From NCBI GenBank assembly GCA_040394475.1, contig JBEBSD010000017.1, positions 1 through 64,000 on the forward strand: 64,000 bases of DNA, read 5' to 3'. The translations under genes and the position numbers were made by a program. Shown here in pieces: positions 41,936 to 50,767 of the stretch. This DNA is from JBEBSD01 sp040394475 (lineage in GTDB: Bacteria > Bacteroidota > Bacteroidia > Cytophagales > Spirosomataceae). Within the stretch, counting starts at the first letter, position 1, and each line of letters starts with the position of its first letter. The notes under the pieces are model-generated. The model searched no databases. It was not told the DNA's origin and worked only from the letters and a program-made list of their open reading frames with translations.

Positions 41936-43036
41936 TTACAAAAACTCGATGCAGCTGGGCTCCTTGATACTCCCGGTTTGCTTTCTGAACGTTAATGCCC
42001 CCGTTTGTCCGTTGATACCGTACACGGCGAAATCATTAGTTTTCAGGTTGGCGATTACCATTACTTTCCCACTGGGGTCAATATTAAAATCCCGGGGAGT
42101 ACTTATCCCCTGTCTCGCTTCGCCGACAGGCGTCAGCCGGCCGTCGGCGCCGATCCGGAAGCCGTGAACGGCATCATACCCCCGGTTGGAGGCATACAGC
42201 AGTCCGCCATTGGGGTGCAGCCGGATGGCCGCGCTGGTATTGTCCGTACCCGTGTACGTCTCCGGAAGGGTCTTGTACACCGCCAGTGTCTGAATGACTC
42301 CCTCGCTGTCGATCGAAGCCGCAGTAATGGTAGCATCGAGCTCATTCAGCAAATACAACCATTTACCGGATGGATGTACGACCAGGTGCCGGGGCCCCGC
42401 TCCGGGAATCCCGGTATAAAACGGTTGCTTGGGATGAGGGGCCAGCTCCCCAGTCCGCTTGTCGACCTGGTAATTCATCAGCTTGTCTGTTCCCAGATCC
42501 GCAACAAGAACAAACCGTCCGTCCGGCGTAGGTACCGCACTGTGCGCATGTGCCTTCTCCTGTCTCCGTGTATGCGGTCCTTTTCCTTCGTATTGCTCCC
42601 GGTAAATGACTCCGCTGAGCGATTTGTCCCCGCTGAGCCGGTAGGCTGTAAAACTTCCACCCGTGTAATTCGCAAGGTAAGCTTGTTTTCCATCGGGACT
42701 CACTGATACATGACAGGGATTCAGTCCTTCCGAATCCAGGTTGTTAAGAAACAGTAACCGGCCGTTCTTGTCTACTTTAAAGGCGTTGATCTTATGATCT
42801 CCTGTCACAGCGTACAAGGCTTTCTTATCCGGTGACAACCTCAGATATCCCGGACCTGGCCCCGTCGGGATGGTTTCCAATACGGTAATTTCACCGGATT
42901 CCAAATGAAGGCTCGCCAGCCGGATGGCAGCGTCCCCCGATTTGTCTGTTGTACCTATATATAATAGGACACTGTCACGATTTACCTGGTTGGCGGCCAA
43001 CAGCCCCGTCACCAATGCTAATGCAAGAACTTTCAT
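41936..43036 (-). CDS. Lactonase-family seven-bladed beta-propeller protein
   Basis: 366 residues from the ATG at 43036 (a GTG or TTG two codons upstream is possible). A signal peptide (LALALVTGLLAANQV) precedes a 6-phosphogluconolactonase (YbhE/Pgl)-like propeller: LYIGTTDKSGDAAIRLASLHLESGEI, LRLSPDKKALYAVTG, HAHSAVPTPDGRFVLVADLG, GPRHLVVHPSGKWLYLLNE and PRDFNIDPSGKVMVIANLKTNDFAVYGINGQTG. The exported form cannot serve the cytoplasmic pentose pathway, so it probably acts on another lactone or as a binding propeller. Function is inference. Confidence 0.85.
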   Translation of the reverse strand: MKVLALALVTGLLAANQVNRDSVLLYIGTTDKSGDAAIRLASLHLESGEITVLETIPTGPGPGYLRLSPDKKALYAVTGDHKINAFKVDKNGRLLFLNNLDSEGLNPCHVSVSPDGKQAYLANYTGGSFTAYRLSGDKSLSGVIYREQYEGKGPHTRRQEKAHAHSAVPTPDGRFVLVADLGTDKLMNYQVDKRTGELAPHPKQPFYTGIPGAGPRHLVVHPSGKWLYLLNELDATITAASIDSEGVIQTLAVYKTLPETYTGTDNTSAAIRLHPNGGLLYASNRGYDAVHGFRIGADGRLTPVGEARQGISTPRDFNIDPSGKVMVIANLKTNDFAVYGINGQTGALTFRKQTGSIKEPSCIEFL

Positions 43037-43252
43037 ATCCACTTCTGCTTTTAAAAAATTAAATTGCGTGCTGTATACTCCGGAGCACTTTGCTAGCTAA
43101 AGGACTACAAATGTCCTTCTTTACCCTTTGGCAGGCCTTAAAATAATTGTATTGCTCCGGAATCCTGCCGGACTGCCTCATTACATCTGACGGATTCAGC
43201 TAAATTTCCAAAAATAACGTAACTTCGTTCCTGCACACTATACGACACTGGA

Positions 43253-45109
43253 ATGAAACTTCTCCTTTCCGTTATCCGGCTGGCCCTCAACATGGGGCCT
43301 CGTTACTTCCTTTTCAGAAGCTGGTATGAAGCTGCGCGCCGGTCCGGACTTCTCAGGCTGCGTTTTCCGAAGCAGACCGTCACGCTCCAATTTACAAGCG
43401 TAGCCTGTTGGCGCCAGTCACCTGTACGTTTTTTCTTTAACAGCAAGGAAACTCTCTCGCGCCGCTACGCTTCGTCCGGACTTTTTCAGGAAAGACTCCC
43501 GACTCCCCCGATTCCCTCCGGTACTGACTGGCTGACCAACCCGCAAAATAACTATTGCTATCCGGGGGACCGTCACTGGACACTGTTTCCGGATTTTTCA
43601 GAAACGGCGGGTGACATCAAGCTGGTATGGGAGAAATCCCGGTTTACCTTTCTGTATGCACTGATCCGGCAGGACTTTCACCAACACAAGGACCACGCGG
43701 ACCTGGTATTGCATGCCCTAACAGACTGGATAAGCACTAACCCGGTCAACTGCGGTCCGAACTGGAAATGCAGCCAGGAAATCGCTCTGCGGGTACTCAA
43801 CTGGACCTTTGCATTACATTATTACAGACACACACCCGCACTCACCGAGCAACGCTTCCAGGTCATTCTAAACAGTATATACCGGCAGATGCAACATGTG
43901 GAAGCCAATATACAGTTTTCACGCCTTGCGGTCCGCAACAACCATATCCTCACCGAAGCCCTTGGTTTATACCTGACCGGGCTTCTTTTCCCGTTCTTCC
44001 CTGAAAGTGCGCGATGGCTGCGAAAAGGAAAACGGTGGTTTGAACAGGAAATTGCTTTTCAGCTGAATGACGAAGGCGCCTTTATACAACATTCCCTTAA
44101 TTACCACCGGGTGGTCGTCCAGCTGTTGGCATGGGGCCTGCGCCTAGCCCATGTCAATGGCGCCAAATGGTCGGACCGGCTGTATGAACGCGCGCACCGG
44201 ACTCTTTCTTTTCTGCACTCGTTTCAGGATCCGGTTTCCGGCCATCTCCCTAATTACGGAAACAATGACGGCGCCTTGTTTTTCCCGCTTACCAGTTGCC
44301 ACTTCCGTGATTTTCGTCCGCAACTCGCAGCACTCGCAGCCGTTCTCGGCCGGCAGCTTTCTTTTGCGCCCGGCAAATGGCAGGAAGAGTTGTTCTGGCT
44401 CCAACTCGACACCTCCGGCACCCCCATCCTTCCGCCAACGGCTGCCGCCGGTTATACAGCGAGTGGCTATTTTGTACTGAAGGAACCTGCCACCCTTACT
44501 TTCACACGATGCGCCCGCTATACCCAACGCCCCTTTCAGTCCGACAATCTCCATACAGACCTGTGGTTCAACGGGGACAACCTGTTACGGGACGCCGGGA
44601 CGTATCAATACCATACCGATGCTTTATTCCGGCGGTACTTTGCCGGCTGTGAAGGCCATAATACCGTAAGCGTAGGTCCCTACGATCAAATGCAGCAAGG
44701 CAGGCGATTCATCTGGTATTACTGGGTCCGGCAGGCTGCGGGACAATGGTTCGAAAATGAACACGAATGGGTGTTTGAAGGCAGTTTTACCGGTTACCGG
44801 CACCTCTCACGTAAGGGAATTCGGCATTTCCGACAAATCCGGAAGAGCAAAACAGCGCCCGGCTGGGTCATTACCGACCGGGTATCCGAACTGCCCCACG
44901 GGCTTCCCTTACGCCAGATCTGGCACCCCAGCGATGCTTTTTCGCAGACTTTTGCCATGGAAGCCCATACCCCGGACGGGGAAGCCATCCTACCCCAGGT
45001 CCTGCAGGGATGGTTTTCGGATGCCTACGCCACCAAAGCCGCAGCCCCCTATTGGGTGTTTGCTACGCAGCAGACCGAGCTTCAAACGCGGATTTTCAGG
45101 AGAACTTAA
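43253..45109 (+). CDS. Heparinase II/III family protein
   Basis: 618 residues. An alpha/alpha-toroid N-terminal half (about 80-370, with CSQEIALRVLNWTFAL, RNNHILTEALGLYLTG and EGAFIQHSLNYHRVVVQLL) is followed by the heparinase II/III beta-sandwich half (about 405-615, with SDNLHTDLWFNGDNLLRDAGTYQY, EGHNTVSVG and GYRHLSRKGIRHFRQI). His and Tyr of the family's catalytic set are in NYH and NTVSV-like positions; exact roles need alignment. No signal peptide in the standard form is seen, so it may be cytoplasmic or exported by an unclear route. Such proteins are usual in polysaccharide synthesis or degradation clusters, but no others lie beside it. Confidence 0.85.
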   Translation: MKLLLSVIRLALNMGPRYFLFRSWYEAARRSGLLRLRFPKQTVTLQFTSVACWRQSPVRFFFNSKETLSRRYASSGLFQERLPTPPIPSGTDWLTNPQNNYCYPGDRHWTLFPDFSETAGDIKLVWEKSRFTFLYALIRQDFHQHKDHADLVLHALTDWISTNPVNCGPNWKCSQEIALRVLNWTFALHYYRHTPALTEQRFQVILNSIYRQMQHVEANIQFSRLAVRNNHILTEALGLYLTGLLFPFFPESARWLRKGKRWFEQEIAFQLNDEGAFIQHSLNYHRVVVQLLAWGLRLAHVNGAKWSDRLYERAHRTLSFLHSFQDPVSGHLPNYGNNDGALFFPLTSCHFRDFRPQLAALAAVLGRQLSFAPGKWQEELFWLQLDTSGTPILPPTAAAGYTASGYFVLKEPATLTFTRCARYTQRPFQSDNLHTDLWFNGDNLLRDAGTYQYHTDALFRRYFAGCEGHNTVSVGPYDQMQQGRRFIWYYWVRQAAGQWFENEHEWVFEGSFTGYRHLSRKGIRHFRQIRKSKTAPGWVITDRVSELPHGLPLRQIWHPSDAFSQTFAMEAHTPDGEAILPQVLQGWFSDAYATKAAAPYWVFATQQTELQTRIFRRT

Positions 45110-45171
45110 AAAAATTAGTCTCTTACTATTGCTTATCTATTTTCATTCTTCCATATTTGCAATCCGTTTTT

Positions 45172-45245
45172 GGGGGATTAGCTCAGTTGGCTAGAGCGCT
45201 ACAATGGCATTGTAGAGGCCATCGGTTCGAATCCGATATTCTCCA
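45172..45245 (+). tRNA. tRNA-Ala (anticodon GGC)
   Basis: Acceptor GGGGGAT pairs with ATTCTCC with two G-U pairs, D-arm GCTCAGTTGGCTAGAGC, anticodon stem CTACA/TGTAG with loop ATGGCAT giving GGC (reads GCC and GCU), T-arm ATCGG TTCGAAT CCGAT, discriminator A at 45245. CCA is not encoded. Confidence 0.95.
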
Positions 45246-45247
45246 CT

Positions 45248-45280
45248 AAACCGCGTTTACTGCATGTAGACGCGGTTTTT
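45248..45280 (+). terminator. Terminator of tRNA-Ala
   Basis: AAACCGCGT (45248-45256) pairs with ACGCGGTTT (45270-45278), then TT; three bases after the tRNA end. Confidence 0.85.
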
Positions 45281-45335
45281 GCGTTTTTGTCAGTGTATTT
45301 GACACTTTTTTGGGCCCGGCGCGCCTAAAAAAGCA

Positions 45336-45800
45336 ACACGGAGAGCACGGAGGTAAAAACACGGAGGAGGCACGGAGAAAACGATTTGAGATGCTCTGCC
45401 AGGCCCTGATCCGGCAATCCCTTTCCTGTGCTGACCCGACAAAAAGTAACACGGAGGACACGGAGATGAAACACGGAGGGGCACGGAGAAAAACGATTTA
45501 TGATGTTCAGGCCATGATCCGGCAATACCTTTCCTGCGCTGGCCCGACAAAAAGTAACACGGAGGACAAGGAGATGAAACACGGAGGGGCACGGAGAAAA
45601 CGATTTGAGATGCTCTGCCAGGCCCTGATCCGGCAATCCCTTTCCTGTGCTGACCCGACAAAAAGTAACACGGAGGACACGGAGATGAAACACGGAGGGG
45701 CACGGAGAAAAACGATTTATGATGTTCAGGCCATGATCCGGCAATACCTTTCCTGCGCTGGCCCGACAAAAAAGTAACACGGAGAGCACGGGGGAAATGG
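45336..45800. repeat. A-B-A-B array of about 110-base repeats (CACGGAG family)
   Basis: Four units start at 45336, 45449, 45557 and 45668, each with ACACGGAG-rich DNA followed by a longer part that ends ...CCCGACAAAAAGTA. Units 1 and 3 carry GATTTGAGATGCTCTGCCAG (A form) and units 2 and 4 carry GATTTATGATGTTCAGGCCA (B form), so the array is a duplicated A-B pair. A partial fifth unit ends near 45800. Open frames through the array are only a result of the repeat. Related sequence, inverted, is found at 32940-33010 and 34960-35010. Confidence 0.85.
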
Positions 45801-46103
45801 CACCCAACACCTGGAGAACAGCCTGTAGGGGCGACATTTTTGACAGGGGTATTTCGGCAGGCGCCGGCAGTTGAACCTTCTGGATGCAACTGGCTGAAAA
45901 AGACCAGTTAACGGGCTCAAAAGCATCTTCATCCCTGCCTCTGACCGGCTCGGGGAACCATGACCCCGGGGCGGCCCAAACGCTTTCAAGACACCTGGTT
46001 AGTTTTTCATAAATTTTATTTTATCGTAACCTACAAATCCCTACATTTGCGATAAGTCTATCTAATTAGTAGATATATATAATAACCATAAACCACATAA
46101 AAG
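45801..46103. other. Gap between the repeat array and the peroxiredoxin gene
   Basis: No gene. The only recognisable site is a -7 element, TACATTTG at 46042-46049, for the peroxiredoxin gene, about 55 bases before its ATG. Confidence 0.5.
46042..46049 (+). promoter_or_regulatory. -7 element of the peroxiredoxin gene
   Basis: TACATTTG is an exact fit to TAnnTTTG; the -33 region is T-rich without a clear TTG. Expected transcription start about 46056. Confidence 0.5.
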
Positions 46104-46739
46104 ATGTCATTAAGATTAGGAGATGTTGCGCCTGACTTCGAGGCTAGCACAACTCAAGGACCTATCCGGTTTCATGAGTTTTTAGGAGAAAACTGGGGGC
46201 TTTTATTTTCGCACCCTGCAGATTTCACCCCCGTATGTACGACTGAATTGGGTAAAACCGCTTTGCTGAAAGGAGAGTTTGAGAAAAGAGGCGTAAAGGT
46301 GGTTGCGGTAAGTGTAGACGATCTGGATTCACATCAACGCTGGATTCCGGACATTAATGAAGTAACTTCCTCTGAGGTTAATTTCCCGATTATTGCTGAC
46401 GAAGGCCGTAAAGTTGCGGAACTCTATGATATGATCCATCCCAATGCAAGTGAGCGGGCAACGGTGCGCTCTGTTTTTGTAATCGGTCCGGACAAAAAAA
46501 TCAAACTAACCCTGACCTACCCAGCCTCGACAGGCCGTAATTTCAGCGAGATCCTCCGTGTAGTGGATTCTCTTCAGCTAACGGCCAATCACCAGGTGGC
46601 AACACCGGCAGACTGGAATGAGGGCGACGATGTAATTGTGGTTCCTGCCGTCAGCACAGAGGATGCAGAAAAGAAATTCCCCAAAGGATTGCGTATCGTA
46701 AAACCTTACCTGCGCTATACTCCTCAGCCCAATAAATAA
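46104..46739 (+). CDS. 1-Cys peroxiredoxin (Prx6 type)
   Basis: 211 residues. Reduces peroxides in the cytoplasm. The active site is HPADFTPVCTTELG with peroxidatic Cys45; no resolving cysteine follows, which marks the 1-Cys Prx6 group. The C-terminal extension with the conserved TPADWNEGDDVIVVPAV motif is typical. The gene has its own promoter and is convergent with valS, with a bidirectional terminator between them. Confidence 0.95.
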   Translation: MSLRLGDVAPDFEASTTQGPIRFHEFLGENWGLLFSHPADFTPVCTTELGKTALLKGEFEKRGVKVVAVSVDDLDSHQRWIPDINEVTSSEVNFPIIADEGRKVAELYDMIHPNASERATVRSVFVIGPDKKIKLTLTYPASTGRNFSEILRVVDSLQLTANHQVATPADWNEGDDVIVVPAVSTEDAEKKFPKGLRIVKPYLRYTPQPNK

Positions 46740-46757
46740 AACCAGGGAATCTTTTAC

Positions 46758-46800
46758 GCAAAAAAAGGGGCTGTTTACATGAAACAGCCCCTTTTTTTGC
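46758..46800. terminator. Perfect 19-bp stem bidirectional terminator between the peroxiredoxin gene and valS
   Basis: Arms 46758-46776 and 46782-46800 are exact complements with a five-base loop; core AAAAAAAGGGGCTGTTT/AAACAGCCCCTTTTTTT gives a T-run on both strands. It ends 3 bases from the valS stop. Confidence 0.9.
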
Positions 46801-46802
46801 TA

Positions 46803-49415
46803 TCAGAGCCTGGAAAGCGCTTCCCGGATCGTCTGAATCCTGGCAGTGGCGTCGGCTTGCTTCTGACGCTCCTTTTCCACCACTTCCGGTTGGGCATTCT
46901 GAACAAAACGCTCGTTGGAGAGCTTCTTCTGAACGGCATTCAGGAAACCTTCGGTATATTCCAGCTCCTTCTGAAGGCCGGCCCGTTCTTCCGCGGCATC
47001 TGTTTTTCCCGAAATATCCACAAAAAACTCATCCGATTTTACGAGGAACGATGCCCCCTCTGCTTTCCCGTCCACATAACTGATGTCCGACACATTGGCC
47101 AGCTTCCGGATCAGTCCGGCCATGGCGTGGTACACTTCGGAATGATCGGATTTGATAGCCAACGGCAACTCTGTTTTCGGGCTCAGGTTCTTGGCGTTCC
47201 GTAAATTGCGAATGGCAGACACCAATTCAAACAACACCTCAAAATCCGCCAGTATTCCCGCATCATACCCCTTCGGGGCCGGGTAGGCCGCCATGCAGAT
47301 GGATGTATCCTTTGGCCGTTCGGCGATATTCTGCCATATTTCCTCGGTAATAAAAGGCATAAAGGGATGGGCCAACCGCATCAGGCGATCGAAATAACCC
47401 AGTGTCGCTTCATAGGATACCCGGTCGACAGGCTGTTCAAAGCCCGGCTTTACCATTTCCAGGTATTGCGAGCAAAAGTCGTCCCAAATCAATTTATAGA
47501 CTGAATTCAGGGCATCCGAAATACGGAATTTCGAAAAATGGTCTGCAATTTCCTCTTCCACTTTACGCAGACGAGCCTCAAACCAACGAATGGCCAATTG
47601 ATTACTACCTGCCCCTTCTGTTACCGTCCAGCCTTTCACCAGCCGGAAAGCATTCCAGATCTTGTTACAAAAATTACGTCCCTGTTCTACCAGCTTTTCG
47701 TCAAAAGGCAGGTCATTTCCCGCCGGTGAGCTGAACAGCATCCCGGTGCGCACTCCGTCTGCGCCATAGTGATCGATCAGATCAATGGGATCCGGGGAGT
47801 TCCCCAGTGATTTCGACATTTTCCGGCCCTGCTTATCCCGGACAATCCCGGTGAGGTAGACATTTTTAAACGGATACTGGCCTCTGTACTCGTATCCCGC
47901 AATAATCATCCGGGCGACCCAGAAAAACAAAATTTCCGGCGCTGTTACCAGATCGTTCGTCGGGTAATAATAGGCTATTTCCTCATTAGCGGGTTCATTG
48001 ATGCCGTTAAAGACCGAAATCGGCCATAACCAGGAGGAGAACCAGGTGTCCAGCACGTCGGGATCCTGGGAAAGATCTTCTTCGGTCAGTGCAAATAATT
48101 GGAAATCATGCTGCGCCTTCCGCAGCGCTTCCCGTTTTGAACGGGCCACAATTACCCGTCCGTCTTTCAGATAGTAAGCCGGAATCCTGTGCCCCCACCA
48201 CAACTGACGGCTGATGTTCCAGTCGTGCACATTTTCCATCCAGTGGGTATACGTATTTTTGAATTTTGGCGGCAGCAGCTGGATGGTATCATTTTTCACA
48301 TGCTCCAGTGCGGGTCGGCTCAGCCGGTCCATTTTCAGGAACCATTGTTCCGACAACCTCGGCTCGATCACCGCATTGGTTCTTTCAGAATGACCTACAT
48401 TCGATTTATACTCCTCCGTCCTGACCAGGTGCCCGGCTTCTTCCAGCAGCTTCATGATTTTTTTCCGGGCCACAAACCGGTCCTCCCCGACGAGTATCTG
48501 CGCCTTTTCGTTCAATTTCCCATCGGCATTCAGGAGATCAATTACCGGAAGCTGATGCCGTTTCCCCAGTTCATAATCGTTAGTGTCATGGGCCGGGGTT
48601 ACTTTCAGGCATCCGGTTCCAAACTCCATCTCCACGTACGCATCGGCAATCACCGGAATTTCCCGGTTAATCAGGGGCACCCGTACGCTTTTTCCAACCA
48701 GATGCCGGTAGCGCTCATCGTCCGGATTTACACAAATAGCTACATCGGCCATGATGGTCTCCGGTCGGGTAGTGGCAATCACGACCCCCTCTCCTCCTTC
48801 CACCGGATCATACCGGATATAGACCAGCTTCTGGTTTACTTCCTTCATCACTACCTCTTCGTCCGAAACCGTTGTCTGTGCCTGCGGATCCCAGTTGACC
48901 ATCCGATGGCCCCGGTAGATATCGCCCTTTTCATACAGATCGATAAACACCGTTATTACCGAATCATACAATTCCGGCTCCATGGTAAAGCGTGTGCGGT
49001 CCCAATCACAGGAGGCCCCCAGCTTTCGCAATTGTTTCAGGATAATTCCTCCGTATTTATGGGTCCATTCCCAGCAGTGTTCCAGGAATTCCTCCCGGGT
49101 CAGCTCCTCTTTCCGGATGCCCTTTTCTTTCAGCATAGCCACTACCTTCGCTTCCGTAGCAATCGAAGCGTGATCGGTCCCCGGCACCCAGCAAGCCTCC
49201 TTTCCTTCCATTCTTGCTTTCCGGACCAGAATATCCTGGATGGTATTGTTCAGCATATGGCCCATGTGCAGCACGCCGGTCACATTGGGGGGCGGTATCA
49301 CGATGGTATAGGGCTCTTTATCAGGATCCGGCTTGGAATTGAAGTAGCGGTTCGTTATCCAATAGTCATACCATTTAGTTTCAATCTCCCCCGGAGAATA
49401 CGTTTTTGAGATCAT
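46803..49415 (-). CDS. valS: Valyl-tRNA synthetase
   Basis: 870 residues, class I synthetase, charges tRNA-Val. The HIGH-type motif is PNVTGVLHMGHML near 43-55 and KMSKS is GRKMSKSLGNS near 530. The editing domain (CP1) lies between, the anticodon-binding domain follows (FMPFITEEIWQNI), and a C-terminal coiled coil (about 800-870, ERAGLQKELEYTEGFLNAVQKKL) is characteristic of ValRS. The length is normal. A long leader of about 210 nt separates it from the only clear promoter upstream. Confidence 0.97.
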   Translation of the reverse strand: MISKTYSPGEIETKWYDYWITNRYFNSKPDPDKEPYTIVIPPPNVTGVLHMGHMLNNTIQDILVRKARMEGKEACWVPGTDHASIATEAKVVAMLKEKGIRKEELTREEFLEHCWEWTHKYGGIILKQLRKLGASCDWDRTRFTMEPELYDSVITVFIDLYEKGDIYRGHRMVNWDPQAQTTVSDEEVVMKEVNQKLVYIRYDPVEGGEGVVIATTRPETIMADVAICVNPDDERYRHLVGKSVRVPLINREIPVIADAYVEMEFGTGCLKVTPAHDTNDYELGKRHQLPVIDLLNADGKLNEKAQILVGEDRFVARKKIMKLLEEAGHLVRTEEYKSNVGHSERTNAVIEPRLSEQWFLKMDRLSRPALEHVKNDTIQLLPPKFKNTYTHWMENVHDWNISRQLWWGHRIPAYYLKDGRVIVARSKREALRKAQHDFQLFALTEEDLSQDPDVLDTWFSSWLWPISVFNGINEPANEEIAYYYPTNDLVTAPEILFFWVARMIIAGYEYRGQYPFKNVYLTGIVRDKQGRKMSKSLGNSPDPIDLIDHYGADGVRTGMLFSSPAGNDLPFDEKLVEQGRNFCNKIWNAFRLVKGWTVTEGAGSNQLAIRWFEARLRKVEEEIADHFSKFRISDALNSVYKLIWDDFCSQYLEMVKPGFEQPVDRVSYEATLGYFDRLMRLAHPFMPFITEEIWQNIAERPKDTSICMAAYPAPKGYDAGILADFEVLFELVSAIRNLRNAKNLSPKTELPLAIKSDHSEVYHAMAGLIRKLANVSDISYVDGKAEGASFLVKSDEFFVDISGKTDAAEERAGLQKELEYTEGFLNAVQKKLSNERFVQNAQPEVVEKERQKQADATARIQTIREALSRL

Positions 49416-49632
49416 TTAAAAAGCATCAAAGGTTATTTTCGCCTGTCATGAAAACGATTTCGAAAGCGACAGGAAATTCCGAATCCAACGCACAAATATA
49501 GGTGAATTTGTGTTTTACCATTTGCCGACAGCCGCTTTCCTTTCATCCGGAAGCGATACAGACGGCCTGTTTCCTTTCTTAACGTCAGTGTGCGGGTGAT
49601 CACTGTTTCAAAATGTCGCTTGTACAAGCAAG

Positions 49633-49662
49633 CAAAGGTATAGGGTTTAGGTGGTTAAACAA
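49633..49662 (-). promoter_or_regulatory. Promoter of valS
   Basis: On the minus strand TACCTTTG (49640-49633) matches TAnnTTTG and TTG (49662-49660) is 19 bases upstream, an excellent -33. This gives a leader of about 210 nt before valS. A second -7-like TATATTTG (49500-49493) lies nearer the gene without a -33. Confidence 0.6.
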
Positions 49663-49665
49663 ATA

Positions 49666-49709
49666 CGGACTGCCCGTACCGGAAAGCCGGTACGGGCAGT
49701 CCGCTTTTT
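49666..49709 (+). terminator. 17-bp stem hairpin with T-run
   Basis: CGGACTGCCCGTACCGG (49666-49682) and CCGGTACGGGCAGTCCG (49687-49703) are perfect complements around AAAG, followed by CTTTTTC on the plus strand. No plus-strand gene is seen upstream; it may end an unknown short transcript or insulate the valS promoter. Confidence 0.6.
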
Positions 49710-50269
49710 CGAGCTTTTCATCCCGCCCGGGATGTACCGCCCTGGCCAATTGCGACGCGGCGGCAGGGTTTCACGCTGCCAATAACACGTTGTTACTGCC
49801 TTATTTCCCGGTAGGGTTTATTGGGACTCTTCCTGCAATTTCCCTCTCACAAATAACTTTCTTGCGATCATCTGCCCATGCTGTATACGGTCCTCTTTCA
49901 TCACTATTTCTGCCCGCAATTACCGCTCGTTCTCCTTCTTTAAAACGCTAAATATTCCGCAAATAAACCTCCTTCTTCCCTTCGGATCGGCACTATTAAT
50001 CGCAACTATGCCATTTATCCTTATGTTGAAAATTGCATTTTCACACAGCCGGCAGCCCGAAATAACGGCATTTATTTCCCTTGTGGATTTCCGGATTTCT
50101 TTCTGCAATAACGACATACTTGTTATTTTAAGCCCCTGTATCACATCAGATTTGAAAATCCATTAAGAAATATTTTTTTAACCAAAAACTTTACTATAAC
50201 TTGCGCTGGTCATACACGACTGTATGCTTAATCCATCTAAAAAGCTCCCAAATTTAAATCAACTTTATT
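49710..50269. other. 560-base gap, no gene
   Basis: No convincing coding region. The short frames (plus 49613-49951, minus 49920-50144) are Arg/Cys-rich or basic without domains and have no start signal. At the right end TATAACTTGC (about 50196-50205) may be a weak -7 of the next gene. Confidence 0.5.
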
Positions 50270-50494
50270 ATGGCAAGACCGGTATCGATTGCTCTTAAAC
50301 TAGAGAATCATATTAAAGAAATTGAGGCTGCTATTGCAAAATTGCAAGACCAGTTGACAGTTGCAAAACATAATTATGAGAACTACGTAACGCATAAGCA
50401 AGTGATCGAATCAATCCTTAGCTTGCGTGAAGCTCCGGAAATAGCCGCTCCCAAAAGGAAGTATACCAAACGGGCAAAACCTGCGGCGGAATAG
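50270..50494 (+). CDS. Small coiled-coil protein with basic tail
   Basis: 74 residues. The first 50 residues form a heptad-rich helix (ALKLENHIKEIEAAIAKLQDQLTVAKHNYENYVTHKQVIESILSL), and the last 20 are Lys/Arg/Pro/Ala-rich (APKRKYTKRAKPAAE), like the tails of small nucleoid-associated or histone-H1-like proteins. I do not recognise the family. It has a good ATG and a strong terminator after it, so it is probably expressed as a single gene. A DNA-binding role is inference. Confidence 0.6.
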   Translation: MARPVSIALKLENHIKEIEAAIAKLQDQLTVAKHNYENYVTHKQVIESILSLREAPEIAAPKRKYTKRAKPAAE

Positions 50495-50550
50495 TGCTCC
50501 CACGGCGTACCCTGTGACCCTAGCCTGTCACGGGCAATTGTAATCTTGAG

Positions 50551-50584
50551 AGGCCCGAAAACCAGAACTTTCGGGCCTTTTTTT
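50551..50584 (+). terminator. Terminator of the small coiled-coil gene
   Basis: AGGCCCGAAA (50551-50560) pairs with TTTCGGGCCT (50569-50578), loop of eight, then TTTTTT. Confidence 0.9.
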
Positions 50585-50715
50585 GCGCTTATACAAAACA
50601 CAATTGCCGGCTGGTGTGACGCCCTGCGTTTGTCCCGGGTTCTCACCACACCAAAACCCCGCCGTTCGACCCCGCTTTTTTACCGCTCAACCTTTTTGGA
50701 AAATAATCTAACCAA

Positions 50716-50751
50716 GTACCTTGTATAGCAAAGTACTATATACTACCTTTG
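50716..50751 (+). promoter_or_regulatory. padR promoter with overlapping operator
   Basis: TTG (50721-50723) and TACCTTTG (50744-50751) are 20 bases apart, a very good Bacteroidota promoter. An imperfect palindrome GTACCTTG (50716-50723) / CAAAGTAC (50729-50736), 7 of 8, lies over the -33 and spacer, as expected for a PadR autoregulatory site. Confidence 0.65.
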
Positions 50752-50767
50752 TTTTGTATTAATACTC

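Noticed and set aside
45310..45889. Open frames of 155-199 codons through the 45.3-45.8 kb array
   Set aside because: They exist only because the repeat length keeps frames open (repeated SPCPPCYFL-like segments); the DNA is a repeat family also found at non-coding sites.
48189..49409. 406-codon open frame antisense to valS
   Set aside because: Mirror of the ValRS catalytic domain; composition and lack of any signal show it is not a gene.
49613..50144. Short frames between valS and the coiled-coil gene
   Set aside because: No start signals, cysteine/arginine-rich, no recognisable fold.
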